A stretch of 32,312 nucleotides of DNA from Clostridiaceae bacterium. Its GTDB lineage: Bacteria > Bacillota > Clostridia > Acetivibrionales > DUMC01. The stretch lies in assembly GCA_012840075.1 (NCBI GenBank), contig DUMC01000038.1, positions 1 through 32,312 of the forward strand, read 5' to 3'. Under the pieces are notes generated by a model. It made no database searches and was not told the DNA's origin. It was given only the letters and a program-made list of their open reading frames with translations. Shown here piece after piece: positions 24,552-32,312 of the stretch. The first letter of the stretch is position 1; every line of letters begins with the position of its first letter. Made by a program: the position numbers and the translations under genes.

Positions 24552-25301
24552 TCAATAATTTATTTTACTCTTTAATTCAGTTAAGATTTTCTTTTCCAGC
24601 CTTGAAACCTGAACCTGTGAAATTCCTAACATTTTTGCGATTTGCGTCTGGGTTTTTTCTTTAAAATACCTAAGAAAAATAATTTGTTTTTCTCTCGGGT
24701 TTAAAGTATCTAACACCTGTCTTAGTGCAATTTTGTCAATTAAATCGGTTTCCGCCTGTCCTTCTTTCTCAGCATCCAATCTGTCAATTAAGAGCACGGG
24801 AGAGTTGTCTCCTTCAGCTACGCTGCTGTATAAATATTCAGGACTGTATGTTGCTTCCAGTGCCATAACTATATCTTCAGGAGGTACGTTTAGATAATCT
24901 GCTATTTCCCCTATTGATGGTTCTCTTCCCGTTTCTTTTTGTATAGCTTCTTTAGCTGCTTTTGCTTTATTAGACAATTCTTTCAATGAACGGCTTACCT
25001 TAATGAGCCCATCATCCCTAAGGAATCTTTTTATTTCACCAATTATCATCGGTACTGCATAAGTTGAAAATTTAACATCATACGAGAGGTTAAATTTAGA
25101 AATGGCTTTTATAAGGCCGATACAACCTATTTGGAAAAGGTCTTCGGCTTCATAACCTCTGTTTTGAAATCTTTTTACTATACTCCATACCAACCCCATA
25201 TTATTTTCAATTAACACAGACAGGGCATCTTTATCGCCTTTTTTGGCTCTCTCTATATATTCAGAAGTATTAACCTCAGAAAAAACACTCATATTATACA
25301 C
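24552..25301 (-). CDS. sigF: Forespore RNA polymerase sigma factor sigma-F (SpoIIAC)
   Basis: 249 residues, a type 3 sigma-70 factor. Region 2 is visible at NMGLVWSIVKRFQNRGYEAEDLFQIGCIGLIKAISKFN and KFSTYAVPMIIGEIKRFLRDD; region 3 at REPSIGEIADYL; the region 4 helix-turn-helix at TQTQIAKMLGISQVQVSRLEKKIL. Position after spoIIAA-spoIIAB distinguishes sigF from sigG. It directs early forespore genes and is held inactive by SpoIIAB. Start: GTG 25301 with AAGGAG 9 nt upstream, or ATG 25292 with AAGGTG 6 nt upstream; the choice is open. The 115-nt gap to spoIIAB is larger than usual and carries a 25-nt tandem duplication. Confidence 0.93.
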   Translation of the reverse strand: MYNMSVFSEVNTSEYIERAKKGDKDALSVLIENNMGLVWSIVKRFQNRGYEAEDLFQIGCIGLIKAISKFNLSYDVKFSTYAVPMIIGEIKRFLRDDGLIKVSRSLKELSNKAKAAKEAIQKETGREPSIGEIADYLNVPPEDIVMALEATYSPEYLYSSVAEGDNSPVLLIDRLDAEKEGQAETDLIDKIALRQVLDTLNPREKQIIFLRYFKEKTQTQIAKMLGISQVQVSRLEKKILTELKSKINY

Positions 25302-25317
25302 CTTATTATACTCCTTA

Positions 25318-25367
25318 AATCTGTGTTATATTGACAATATAAAATCTATGTTATGTTGACATTATAA
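25318..25367. repeat. 25-nt tandem duplication between spoIIAB and sigF
   Basis: Copies 25318-25342 and 25343-25367 differ at three positions and both contain TTGACA on the plus strand. They lie inside the spoIIA operon, just upstream of the sigF RBS. Confidence 0.85.
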
Positions 25368-25416
25368 CCATTTATGTATTATTTTATACATATTGCTAAT
25401 AAATTACTGTAAATTA

Positions 25417-25917
25417 TTACTTATCATTTTTTGCTCTTCTTTCCTTATCTTTCAGTGATTTAAAATATTTTAACATCGTAACTTTCGTACCTTTTCCGAC
25501 TTCTGACTCAACTTTAACTTCATCCATGAAGGTTTCCATTACTGTAAACCCCATACCTGAACGTTCCATATCAGGTTTTGAAGTATACAAGGGTTGCCGT
25601 GCCAGCTCAATATTTTCTATTCCCTTACCTTCATCAATTACAGTTATTTCAACTGAATCATCATAAAGCAGACAGATCATTTTTATATTGCCTGCTTTGT
25701 CTTCATATCCATGAATTATTGCGTTAGTTACGGCTTCTGATACAGCAGTTCTGACATCAGCAAGTTCTTCAATGCTTGGATCAAGCTGAGAAATAAATGA
25801 AGCAGCTACAACCCTTGCAAACGATTCGTTTCTGGACAAAGCCGGAAAAATCAATGTCATTTCATTTATCGGTTTCTTTTTCCCTGCTGAAGCCGTCCCA
25901 TTATCTTTAGCCATCAT
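25417..25917 (-). CDS. spoIIAB: Anti-sigma-F factor / serine kinase SpoIIAB
   Basis: 166 residues with a GHKL (Bergerat) ATP-binding fold: N box EAVTNAIIHGY (about 67-77), G1 box DEGKGI, G2 box SGMGFTVMETF. Binds sigma-F with ATP and phosphorylates SpoIIAA. It has an N-terminal extension (KDNGTASAGKKKP) and a basic tail. The start overlaps the spoIIAA stop (ATGA), so the two are translationally coupled; a second ATG directly follows (25914). Confidence 0.95.
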   Translation of the reverse strand: MMAKDNGTASAGKKKPINEMTLIFPALSRNESFARVVAASFISQLDPSIEELADVRTAVSEAVTNAIIHGYEDKAGNIKMICLLYDDSVEITVIDEGKGIENIELARQPLYTSKPDMERSGMGFTVMETFMDEVKVESEVGKGTKVTMLKYFKSLKDKERRAKNDK

Positions 25918-26273
25918 TTTTTTGTCACCCCCAACATGCTTTTAACAGCCTTATCTGCATCGCTAAAAATTTGTATAACTTTACTTATACCTGACATTTC
26001 CAACAATTTTAATATTTGCGCATTTGAACATGCTACCGCTATTTGTCCGTTTATCCTGCTAATAGCTCTGTACCTACCCATAATTATTCCAATACCTGAA
26101 CTATCCATGAAACTTAGATTTGACAAATCAAAAATTATATTTTTAGTTGTAGGCTTAATCATCTCGCCATCTATCTTCCTTCGAACATAATCCGATGCAT
26201 GATGGTCTAATTCTCCAATCAATCTTACTATCAGAATATTACCCTTATTGGAAAACTTAACTTGCAAGTTCAT
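25914..26273 (-). CDS. spoIIAA: Anti-anti-sigma factor SpoIIAA
   Basis: 119 residues, STAS domain. Ser58 in FMDSSGIGIIMGR matches the residue phosphorylated by SpoIIAB and dephosphorylated by SpoIIE; GELDHH near the start is typical. Dephosphorylated SpoIIAA frees sigma-F in the forespore. The ATG at 26273 directly abuts GGAGGAG, too close for good initiation, while a TTG two codons later (26267) has ideal 6-nt spacing; the mature start may be MQVKFSNKG. It is the first gene of the operon, behind a sigma-H-type promoter. Confidence 0.95.
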   Translation of the reverse strand: MNLQVKFSNKGNILIVRLIGELDHHASDYVRRKIDGEMIKPTTKNIIFDLSNLSFMDSSGIGIIMGRYRAISRINGQIAVACSNAQILKLLEMSGISKVIQIFSDADKAVKSMLGVTKK

Positions 26274-26287
26274 CTCCTCCGTCTCTT

Positions 26288-26332
26288 AATGCAGGTTTAA
26301 GTTTTATAATAATGTAGGTTAAGTTTTATAAT
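26288..26332. repeat. 22/23-nt tandem duplication in the spoIIA leader
   Basis: Copies at 26288-26310 and 26311-26332 share AAGTTTTATAAT and differ by one substitution and one missing T. They lie between the promoter and the spoIIAA RBS. Confidence 0.8.
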
Positions 26333-26357
26333 TTTGCAAGCAAAACATATTATAATA

Positions 26358-26386
26358 TAATTCTATAAACACAAAAAAATCCCTTC
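26358..26386 (-). promoter_or_regulatory. Sigma-H-type promoter of the spoIIA operon
   Basis: On the minus strand GAAGGGATT (26386-26378) and ATAGAATTA (26366-26358) are 11 nt apart. The sigma-H consensus is RNAGGAWWW, N11-12, RNNGAATWW; the -10 matches fully and the -35 has one mismatch. It lies about 85 nt before spoIIAA. Sigma-H control of spoIIA is established in Bacillus. Confidence 0.75.
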
Positions 26387-26560
26387 AAAGAATATTGTAA
26401 TTTTTTGTAATAAAATAATTTTTTTTCGATAAATTGTGACAGAAAAATAAACTATTAAAAAATAAAGAACGACAGGATAAAATTATCTTTCTGAAGAAAT
26501 GTATCCTTTTGATTAAGGTTTGATTAAAAAATTTTTCCATTAATTGATGAAAATGTGTTT

Positions 26561-26585
26561 AGACACAAGAACCGTCCCCCTGTCT
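26561..26585. repeat. REP-like repeat copy overlapping the whiA stop
   Basis: This 25-nt copy carries AAGAACCGTCCCC, the same family as the cluster at 14810-14938, bounded by AGACA and TGTCT. It overlaps the first two bases of the whiA stop codon (complement of 26584-26586). Confidence 0.75.
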
Positions 26586-27483
26586 ATTTTCTTTTTAGTT
26601 CTTCGGCTAATTGTTCCAGTTTTCTAAGTCTGTGATTTACTCCTGATTTTCCTAACGGCGGATTTAGCATTTGTCCGAGTTCTTTAAGGCTTGCATCGCT
26701 GTATTTGAGCCTTAATTCTGCTATTTGTCTAAGGTTTTCCGGTAAATTATCAAGGCCGAAGTTATCTCTTAAATATTCAATATTTTTAATCTGCCTCAAC
26801 GAAGCAGTTACTGTTTTGTCAAGGTTTGCAGTTTCACAGTTTACAATGCGGTTTACGTTATTCCTCATATCTTTTAATATTCTAATATTTTCCAACTCAA
26901 GGAGAGAACCGTGGGCACCTATGATATTTAGAAAATCTACAATATGGTCTCCTTCTTTTAAATATACTACGTAATAACCTTTTCTTTTAATGATTTTTGA
27001 ATTCAAGTCATAGCTATTGATGAGCTCAACCAGTTTATTTGCAAGTTCAAGAGTTTTTACTGATATCTCAAGGTGATAAGTTTTTTCAGGGTCGCTTATT
27101 GAACCTGCCGCCAGAAATGCTCCTCTTAAAAATGCGCGCTTGCAACACTCTCTTGTTTTTATAAATTCGAATTTTCTTCGGTATTTTTGCTCTATTTCCC
27201 TGCCATTTTGAATAGTGAGTATAAAGGTTGTATGTTTTTTTAGCTTTTGACTTTTTCTGCAAACGACTTTAGGACAAATTCCGGATAATTCTTTTATCAA
27301 AGAAAATGTTCTCCTTGCAAACGCTGCGTTTTCCGTTACTATTTTAATACTTGATTTTTCGCTCTTTTTCGAATCAGGCAGGCTATTGACGGAAATTATT
27401 GCTGATAATTCCGCCTCAAGGCAACATTTTTTATTTTTATTTATTCTGCTCAATTCATTTTTCACACGGGAACAAAAAGACAA
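26584..27483 (-). CDS. whiA: DNA-binding protein WhiA
   Basis: 299 residues from TTG 27483, which gives the family start MSFCSRVKNELSR and has GAGGTG 6 nt upstream; a GTG 9 nt earlier is part of that RBS. The N-terminal half is a degenerate LAGLIDADG homing-endonuclease fold (ECCKRAFLRGAFLAAGSISDPEKTYHLE). The C-terminus is a helix-turn-helix (SLKELGQMLNPPLGKSGVNHRLRKLEQLAEEL). WhiA acts in cell division and, in actinomycetes, in sporulation. It is the last gene of the murB-rapZ-yvcK-whiA run. Confidence 0.93.
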   Translation of the reverse strand: MSFCSRVKNELSRINKNKKCCLEAELSAIISVNSLPDSKKSEKSSIKIVTENAAFARRTFSLIKELSGICPKVVCRKSQKLKKHTTFILTIQNGREIEQKYRRKFEFIKTRECCKRAFLRGAFLAAGSISDPEKTYHLEISVKTLELANKLVELINSYDLNSKIIKRKGYYVVYLKEGDHIVDFLNIIGAHGSLLELENIRILKDMRNNVNRIVNCETANLDKTVTASLRQIKNIEYLRDNFGLDNLPENLRQIAELRLKYSDASLKELGQMLNPPLGKSGVNHRLRKLEQLAEELKRK

Positions 27484-27531
27484 TTTCAGCACCTCGCAAT
27501 TTCTTCACAAATTCTTCATTTGTAATTGAAT

Positions 27532-28731
27532 CTAGAAAAAGTATAATCCTTTGCCTTGATTTCTTTGTAAGGAAGTCTCTCCTGAAATTTTATGATTCAA
27601 TTTGTTCCTTTTGTTCTTGTAAATCCGGTTAATAATATCCGTTATTGCCATTGCCAGTTTGCGAGGATCATGTCTCAAAAAATTATTGTTTTCGTCTATA
27701 AGATCACGGTATATCATGTTTATATCCAATTCTTTGATTTTTTCACAATCAATACGTACCACTTGCGCTCCTTCTTCCAGGTATTTTTCTTTTAGTTTTT
27801 GAGGTATTGATGCTGTATTAACAATACAATAATCAATTATTCCATTAAATGTATGATCCTCTATGGCTTTTATGTGATCGGTAACTGTATAACCATCGGT
27901 TTCTCCCGGCTGTGTCATTATATTACATACATATATTTTTATAGCCTTTGAATTTTTTATCGCTTCACTAATTCCCGGAACTACAAGATTGGGCATTATG
28001 CTGGTATATAAACTGCCCGGTCCCATTATTATAGCTTCAGCTTCATTAATAGCTTCCAGCACTTCATCCAAAGGCTTTGCATTTTCAGGTTTTAGATAAA
28101 CCCTTTTAATCCTGCATTTTCTATTTGGATTTCTCTCTCCTATTTTAGATTCTCCTATTATAATCTCTCCGTTTTCCAATTCAGCACAAAGTTGTACATT
28201 AATGGTGGTTACAGGTAGCACCTTTCCTTTTACGGCTAAAACGTCACTCATTCTTTTTACGGCTTCTACAAAACTACTGGAGATTCCGTTCATCGCTGCC
28301 AAAAAGAGATTTCCGAAGCTTTGTCCTTTTAACATACCTTCTTGGAATCTGTATTGAAGAAGCTGTTCCATTACAGGCTCAGTTTCAGCTAAAGCAAGTA
28401 TGCAGTTCCTTATGTCTCCGGGTGGTATTATACCAAGATCCTTTCTTAATATACCCGAGCCTCCTCCGTCATCAGCTACCGTTACTACTGCTGTCAAATT
28501 GGAAGTGTGCATTTTCAAACCTCTCAACATTGTAGATAGACCCGTACCGCCACCAATGGCTACAATTTTTGCTCCTTTTTGCAAATTCTTTCTTAAATTG
28601 CTCACACTTTTTAAGTTCATTGAGTTAAAAATATTAAAATCACTCACCTTACTATTATATTTTTTTTGTTTAAATCCTTTAACATGACTATAAAAATAAT
28701 AAAACCGTTTTAAACCGGTAAAATTTCTCAT
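27532..28731 (-). CDS. yvcK: YvcK/CofD-family gluconeogenesis factor
   Basis: 399 residues. GAKIVAIGGGTGLSTMLRGLK (about 53-73) and VTVADDGGGSGILRKDLGIIPPGDIRNCI are the CofD-like nucleotide-sugar binding signatures; MGPGSLYTSIMPNLVVPGI and CNIMTQPGETDGYT are typical of YvcK. Known members bind UDP-GlcNAc and are needed for growth on gluconeogenic carbon and for wall synthesis. There is an N-terminal extension of about 50 residues rich in Lys, Phe and Tyr. ATG 28731 overlaps the rapZ stop (TAATG), with AGAGGT in place; an internal ATG (28620) lacks an RBS. Confidence 0.92.
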   Translation of the reverse strand: MRNFTGLKRFYYFYSHVKGFKQKKYNSKVSDFNIFNSMNLKSVSNLRKNLQKGAKIVAIGGGTGLSTMLRGLKMHTSNLTAVVTVADDGGGSGILRKDLGIIPPGDIRNCILALAETEPVMEQLLQYRFQEGMLKGQSFGNLFLAAMNGISSSFVEAVKRMSDVLAVKGKVLPVTTINVQLCAELENGEIIIGESKIGERNPNRKCRIKRVYLKPENAKPLDEVLEAINEAEAIIMGPGSLYTSIMPNLVVPGISEAIKNSKAIKIYVCNIMTQPGETDGYTVTDHIKAIEDHTFNGIIDYCIVNTASIPQKLKEKYLEEGAQVVRIDCEKIKELDINMIYRDLIDENNNFLRHDPRKLAMAITDIINRIYKNKRNKLNHKISGETSLQRNQGKGLYFF

Positions 28732-29600
28732 TATATACCTCTATTAGCTTTATCTATATCCCTATGATCTATTACTACGCTATTTTGCTTGCTTAACAAG
28801 TATTGATACAAGCTCTCTGCTATTGCTACCGAGCGATGCTGCCCACCGGTGCATCCTATCCCGATTACCAACTGAGTTTTGCCTTCTTTCTTGTAATTAG
28901 GTAGAAGAAAATCAACTAAATCCGTAACTTTATCAAAAAAAATTTTTGTAATTTCATTATTCATTACATATTTTTTCACTGCTTCATTTTTACCCGTGAG
29001 ATTCCTTAACTCTTCAACATAGTATGGATTAGGTATAAACCTGACATCAAAAACCAGATCACACTCTATGGGGATTCCATACTTAAAACCAAAAGAAATT
29101 ATATTTATTATTATCCCTTTAAACTCAATTCCTCTCAAAAAGATATTGCTTATTTCTTCCTTTAGTTTTGCAATTGAAAAATTTGATGTATCAATAATGT
29201 GGTCAGCATTGTCACGGATACTTTTAAGAATTTTCCTCTCTTCGTTTATCCCGTCAATTAATTTTCCTGAACGCGCAAGAGGATGGGTTCTCCTGGTTTC
29301 TTTATATCTTTTTATTAACACGGCATCAGAAGCTTCCAAAAAAAGTATTCTATAAGTAAAACCTAATTGTTTTAAAGTGTCGAGTGCAGGAAAGATGTCG
29401 TTTAGAAGCTCACCGCCTCTTACATCTATCACCAAGGCTATTCTGTGGAATTTCGTGCTGCTTTGGGAAATAATTTCAGCAAATTTCGGTATCAGAGCAG
29501 GAGGTAGATTATCAACACAAAAAAAGCCAACGTCCTCCATGTATTTGGCAACCATACTTTTACCGGCTCCTGACATTCCTGTTATAACGACGAATTCCAT
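28731..29600 (-). CDS. rapZ: RNase adapter / nucleotide-binding protein RapZ
   Basis: 289 residues. The N-terminal P-loop domain has a Walker A at 8-15 (GMSGAGKS) and VDNLPPALIPKFAEI. The C-terminal ligand domain has DVRFIPNPYYVEELRNLTG and IGCTGGQHRSVAIAESL. In E. coli RapZ binds glucosamine-6-phosphate and controls GlmS via small RNAs; in Firmicutes (YvcJ) the role is less clear. The RBS AGGAG is 15 nt from ATG 29600, longer than normal. The stop overlaps yvcK by one base. Confidence 0.94.
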   Translation of the reverse strand: MEFVVITGMSGAGKSMVAKYMEDVGFFCVDNLPPALIPKFAEIISQSSTKFHRIALVIDVRGGELLNDIFPALDTLKQLGFTYRILFLEASDAVLIKRYKETRRTHPLARSGKLIDGINEERKILKSIRDNADHIIDTSNFSIAKLKEEISNIFLRGIEFKGIIINIISFGFKYGIPIECDLVFDVRFIPNPYYVEELRNLTGKNEAVKKYVMNNEITKIFFDKVTDLVDFLLPNYKKEGKTQLVIGIGCTGGQHRSVAIAESLYQYLLSKQNSVVIDHRDIDKANRGI

Positions 29601-29612
29601 ATACTTTTCAAA

Positions 29613-30593
29613 TTACTCCTCCCCAACAATTTTTATTTCCGGCTCCAAATGCACGCCAAATTCTGCTTTAACCTTATCCTGCACAAATTTAATCAAGGCA
29701 ATAATATCACTTGCCGATGCATTTCCTTTATTTACAATAAATCCACAATGTTTGGTTGATACCTGGGCCCCGCCTATACTATATCCTTTCAATCCGCATT
29801 GTTCAATTAAAGGACCTGTAAAATATCCCGGTGGTCTTTTAAACACACTACCTGCGCTGGGCATTTCCAAAGGTTGGGACTTTGCTCGTTTCTCATTTAA
29901 TATATCCATCTGTTGCCTGATAAGTTCTTTATCACCTATTCGTAACTTTAGTTTTGTTTTCAGTACGATCCCACCTTTTTTTTGAATAAAGCTGGTTCTA
30001 TATCCGAATAAATGCTCATCTCCTACTGCTACTTTTAACTCACCTTCATTATTAAGATAATGAGTGCTGATGACCACATCCTTCATTTCTCCTCCATATG
30101 CTCCGGCATTCATTACTATTGCTCCGCCTAAAGTACCCGGTATCCCGCAAGCAAACTCAAGACCGGTCAAGCTATTCTCACATGCAATTTTTGAAAGATC
30201 AGAAAGTAATATCCCGGCTTCTGCTTCAATAACTTCTCCATCGACATGATAATTATTGAGATATTCCCCGATCTTAATTACAACTCCTCGGATGCCCTTA
30301 TCCCTTACAATCAAATTAGTACCGTTTCCCATTATAAAAAAAGGCACCCCATGAGATTTGCATACCTCAACTATATCGATAACATGAGAAACATTGCGAG
30401 GTGTTATGAAAATGTCAGCAGGTCCTCCTACTTTAAATGAAGTATGGTTTTTTAAAGGTTCACAATATTTTATATTTTCAATTCCTGCTATCTTTTCCAA
30501 CTCGTATTTTATTTCTTCATAACCGCAGGATTGTTTCTTTTCAATGTTTTTTATATTCGCCCCTGCTTTTATAAGATTATATTCATTGCTCAT
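29613..30593 (-). CDS. murB: UDP-N-acetylenolpyruvoylglucosamine reductase
   Basis: 326 residues. FAD-linked reduction of UDP-GlcNAc-enolpyruvate to UDP-MurNAc, committing carbon to peptidoglycan. FAD-domain signatures: [65 protein letters not shown]. The proton-donor serine is in [21 protein letters not shown] ends the protein. The C-terminal arrangement fits the short type II MurB. GGGAG precedes ATG 30593 by 11 nt. Rapid succession to rapZ (12 nt) indicates one operon. Confidence 0.95.
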   Translation of the reverse strand: MSNEYNLIKAGANIKNIEKKQSCGYEEIKYELEKIAGIENIKYCEPLKNHTSFKVGGPADIFITPRNVSHVIDIVEVCKSHGVPFFIMGNGTNLIVRDKGIRGVVIKIGEYLNNYHVDGEVIEAEAGILLSDLSKIACENSLTGLEFACGIPGTLGGAIVMNAGAYGGEMKDVVISTHYLNNEGELKVAVGDEHLFGYRTSFIQKKGGIVLKTKLKLRIGDKELIRQQMDILNEKRAKSQPLEMPSAGSVFKRPPGYFTGPLIEQCGLKGYSIGGAQVSTKHCGFIVNKGNASASDIIALIKFVQDKVKAEFGVHLEPEIKIVGEE

Positions 30594-30739
30594 TCCGGAA
30601 TTATCTCCCTACTTTAAAAAATATGTTCTTTAATAGTATGATTATGATATTGTCAATCATTATATGAGAGCTTCTTTCATATGAAACATATCTGCTTTCC
30701 TAAAAACATCTTTTCTCCTATGCTTCTATTTTAGCGTTT

Positions 30740-31702
30740 TTATTTCTGCTCTAATTCCTTATGTTTATTTAATTCTCCCATAATTCTGGCATTTATTCTC
30801 TCATTAAGCACTTTTGCAGCATTGTATCCCATGCTCTTCTGTCTGTTATTCATGGCTGCCAGTTCAACTATTATGGCAAGATTCCTTCCGGGTCTTACCG
30901 GTATGGTTAATGAAGGTACTTTTATCCCAAGTATGTCCGTATATTCTTCATCCAGTCCAAGCCTGTCGTAATTCTTGTTCTTATCCCATATCTCAAGATG
31001 AATTACCAGATTGACCGTTTCCTGTACCTTTACAGAACCCATTCCATACAAGTTTTTAACATCGAGAATGCCAATACCGCGAATTTCTACAAAATGTCTT
31101 ATGATATCAGGAGCAGAACCTAATAAGGTAGTATCGGACACTCTCCTGATTTCCACAATATCATCTGCTATGAGCCTATGTCCTCTTTTTACCAATTCTA
31201 AAGCAGTTTCACTTTTTCCTACTCCGCTCTCACCGAGTATTAGAATACCTTCTCCGTATACTTCAACCATAACACCATGCTTCACAATTCTTGGTGCAAG
31301 CTGCACATTAAGGTATTTAATAAGGCCGCTCAGAAAGTTCGACGTAATATCCTTGGTTCTTAAAATCGGTATCTGGTATTTATTAGAAACCTCTATCATT
31401 TCCGGGAAAATATCTAAGCCTCTTGTAATCACAATACACGGAAAACTGAGTTTAAAATAATTATCAAGCCTTCTGTATCTTTCCTCCGGTGTCATATTTG
31501 AAATATAACTTGTTTCTACCATCCCCATTATTTGAATTCTATCTTTTCCAAAATTTTCCATATAACCTGCAAGTTGAAGTCCTGGTCTATTTATATCGGA
31601 AATAATAATTTTAGTATCATATATTTTATGATGGCAGGTAATTACTTCAAGTTGAAAATCATCGATTATTTCTTTTAGGGTTACATAGTATTCTTCCGAC
31701 AT
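30740..31702 (-). CDS. hprK: HPr kinase/phosphorylase
   Basis: 320 residues. Phosphorylates HPr on Ser46 with ATP or PPi and reverses it, the switch for carbon catabolite control in Firmicutes. The P-loop is GESGVGKS (157-164), the HprK signature EIRGIGILDVKNLYGMGSV follows, and the N-terminal domain includes PCIVITRGLDI. It is the second gene in the gltA-hprK-murB-rapZ-yvcK-whiA array; GGGGGTG lies upstream of ATG 31702. Its neighbourhood with murB, rapZ and yvcK places carbon sensing beside wall precursor control. Confidence 0.95.
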   Translation of the reverse strand: MSEEYYVTLKEIIDDFQLEVITCHHKIYDTKIIISDINRPGLQLAGYMENFGKDRIQIMGMVETSYISNMTPEERYRRLDNYFKLSFPCIVITRGLDIFPEMIEVSNKYQIPILRTKDITSNFLSGLIKYLNVQLAPRIVKHGVMVEVYGEGILILGESGVGKSETALELVKRGHRLIADDIVEIRRVSDTTLLGSAPDIIRHFVEIRGIGILDVKNLYGMGSVKVQETVNLVIHLEIWDKNKNYDRLGLDEEYTDILGIKVPSLTIPVRPGRNLAIIVELAAMNNRQKSMGYNAAKVLNERINARIMGELNKHKELEQK

Positions 31703-31773
31703 ATCATATCACCCCCAATCTTAAATATCTTATGCAATTTTTCTTATTTTGTTCAAGCTATTTTTAGTTTAAG

Positions 31774-32312
<539 letters not shown>

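Noticed and set aside
25331-25385. Plus-strand promoters (TTGACA) in the spoIIAB-sigF gap
   Set aside because: The -35 boxes are good, but the -10 elements at 17 nt spacing are poor, and transcription would only be antisense to spoIIAB. They are explained by the tandem duplication.
31011-31460. Plus-strand open frame opposite hprK
   Set aside because: It is a shadow of hprK in the opposite strand without start signals.

Overview
The window looks like the chromosome of a low-GC, endospore-forming anaerobic Firmicute of class Clostridia. The evidence is AT-rich spacers, a complete spoIIAA-spoIIAB-sigF operon with a sigma-H-type promoter, an HPr kinase, and the murB-rapZ-yvcK-whiA cluster. The placement rests on gene content and order only; no species is claimed.

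Left third (1-7.6 kb), accessory. An IS110-family element occupies about 1-1.87 kb; its transposase has an in-frame TAA, and its 5' non-coding end could encode a bridge RNA. Next, on the minus strand, is a three-gene ABC importer of the LplB/LplC/solute-binding lipoprotein type with no ATPase gene. Divergent from it, behind a perfect 20-nt palindrome, is a decayed ECF sigma/anti-sigma pair: an ATA where the start codon should be, an in-frame stop in the sigma gene, and a frameshift in the anti-sigma gene.

Middle (7.8-13 kb). serS (a divergent SerRS) and a small NIF3/YqfO-like gene lie on the minus strand. On the plus strand is a CNNM/CorC-type membrane protein gene with a long leader holding a good promoter and a 54-nt hairpin, followed by a sugar phosphate isomerase/epimerase-like gene.

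Right two thirds (13-32.3 kb), core genome, all minus strand. In transcription order from the right edge: gltA (cut by the window end), hprK, murB, rapZ, yvcK, whiA; the spoIIA operon; a small membrane peptide; a DUF362/ferredoxin protein; trmL; 6-phosphofructokinase; an Fe-S aldo/keto reductase; gapA; an in-frame pgk-tpiA fusion; gpmI. Four of these genes encode five consecutive or near-consecutive glycolytic activities (Pfk, Gap, Pgk, Tpi, Gpm). HprK, YvcK and RapZ tie carbon status to cell envelope synthesis in relatives.

The spacers are unusual. Many carry short tandem duplications (8-25 nt units), and there are dispersed palindromic repeats with the core GGGGACGGTTCT. Main leads: the Pgk-Tpi fusion with an A8 run at its joint where slippage would release Pgk alone, the structured leader of the CNNM gene, the putative bridge RNA, and the repeat families. 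No rRNA, tRNA or CRISPR array was seen.
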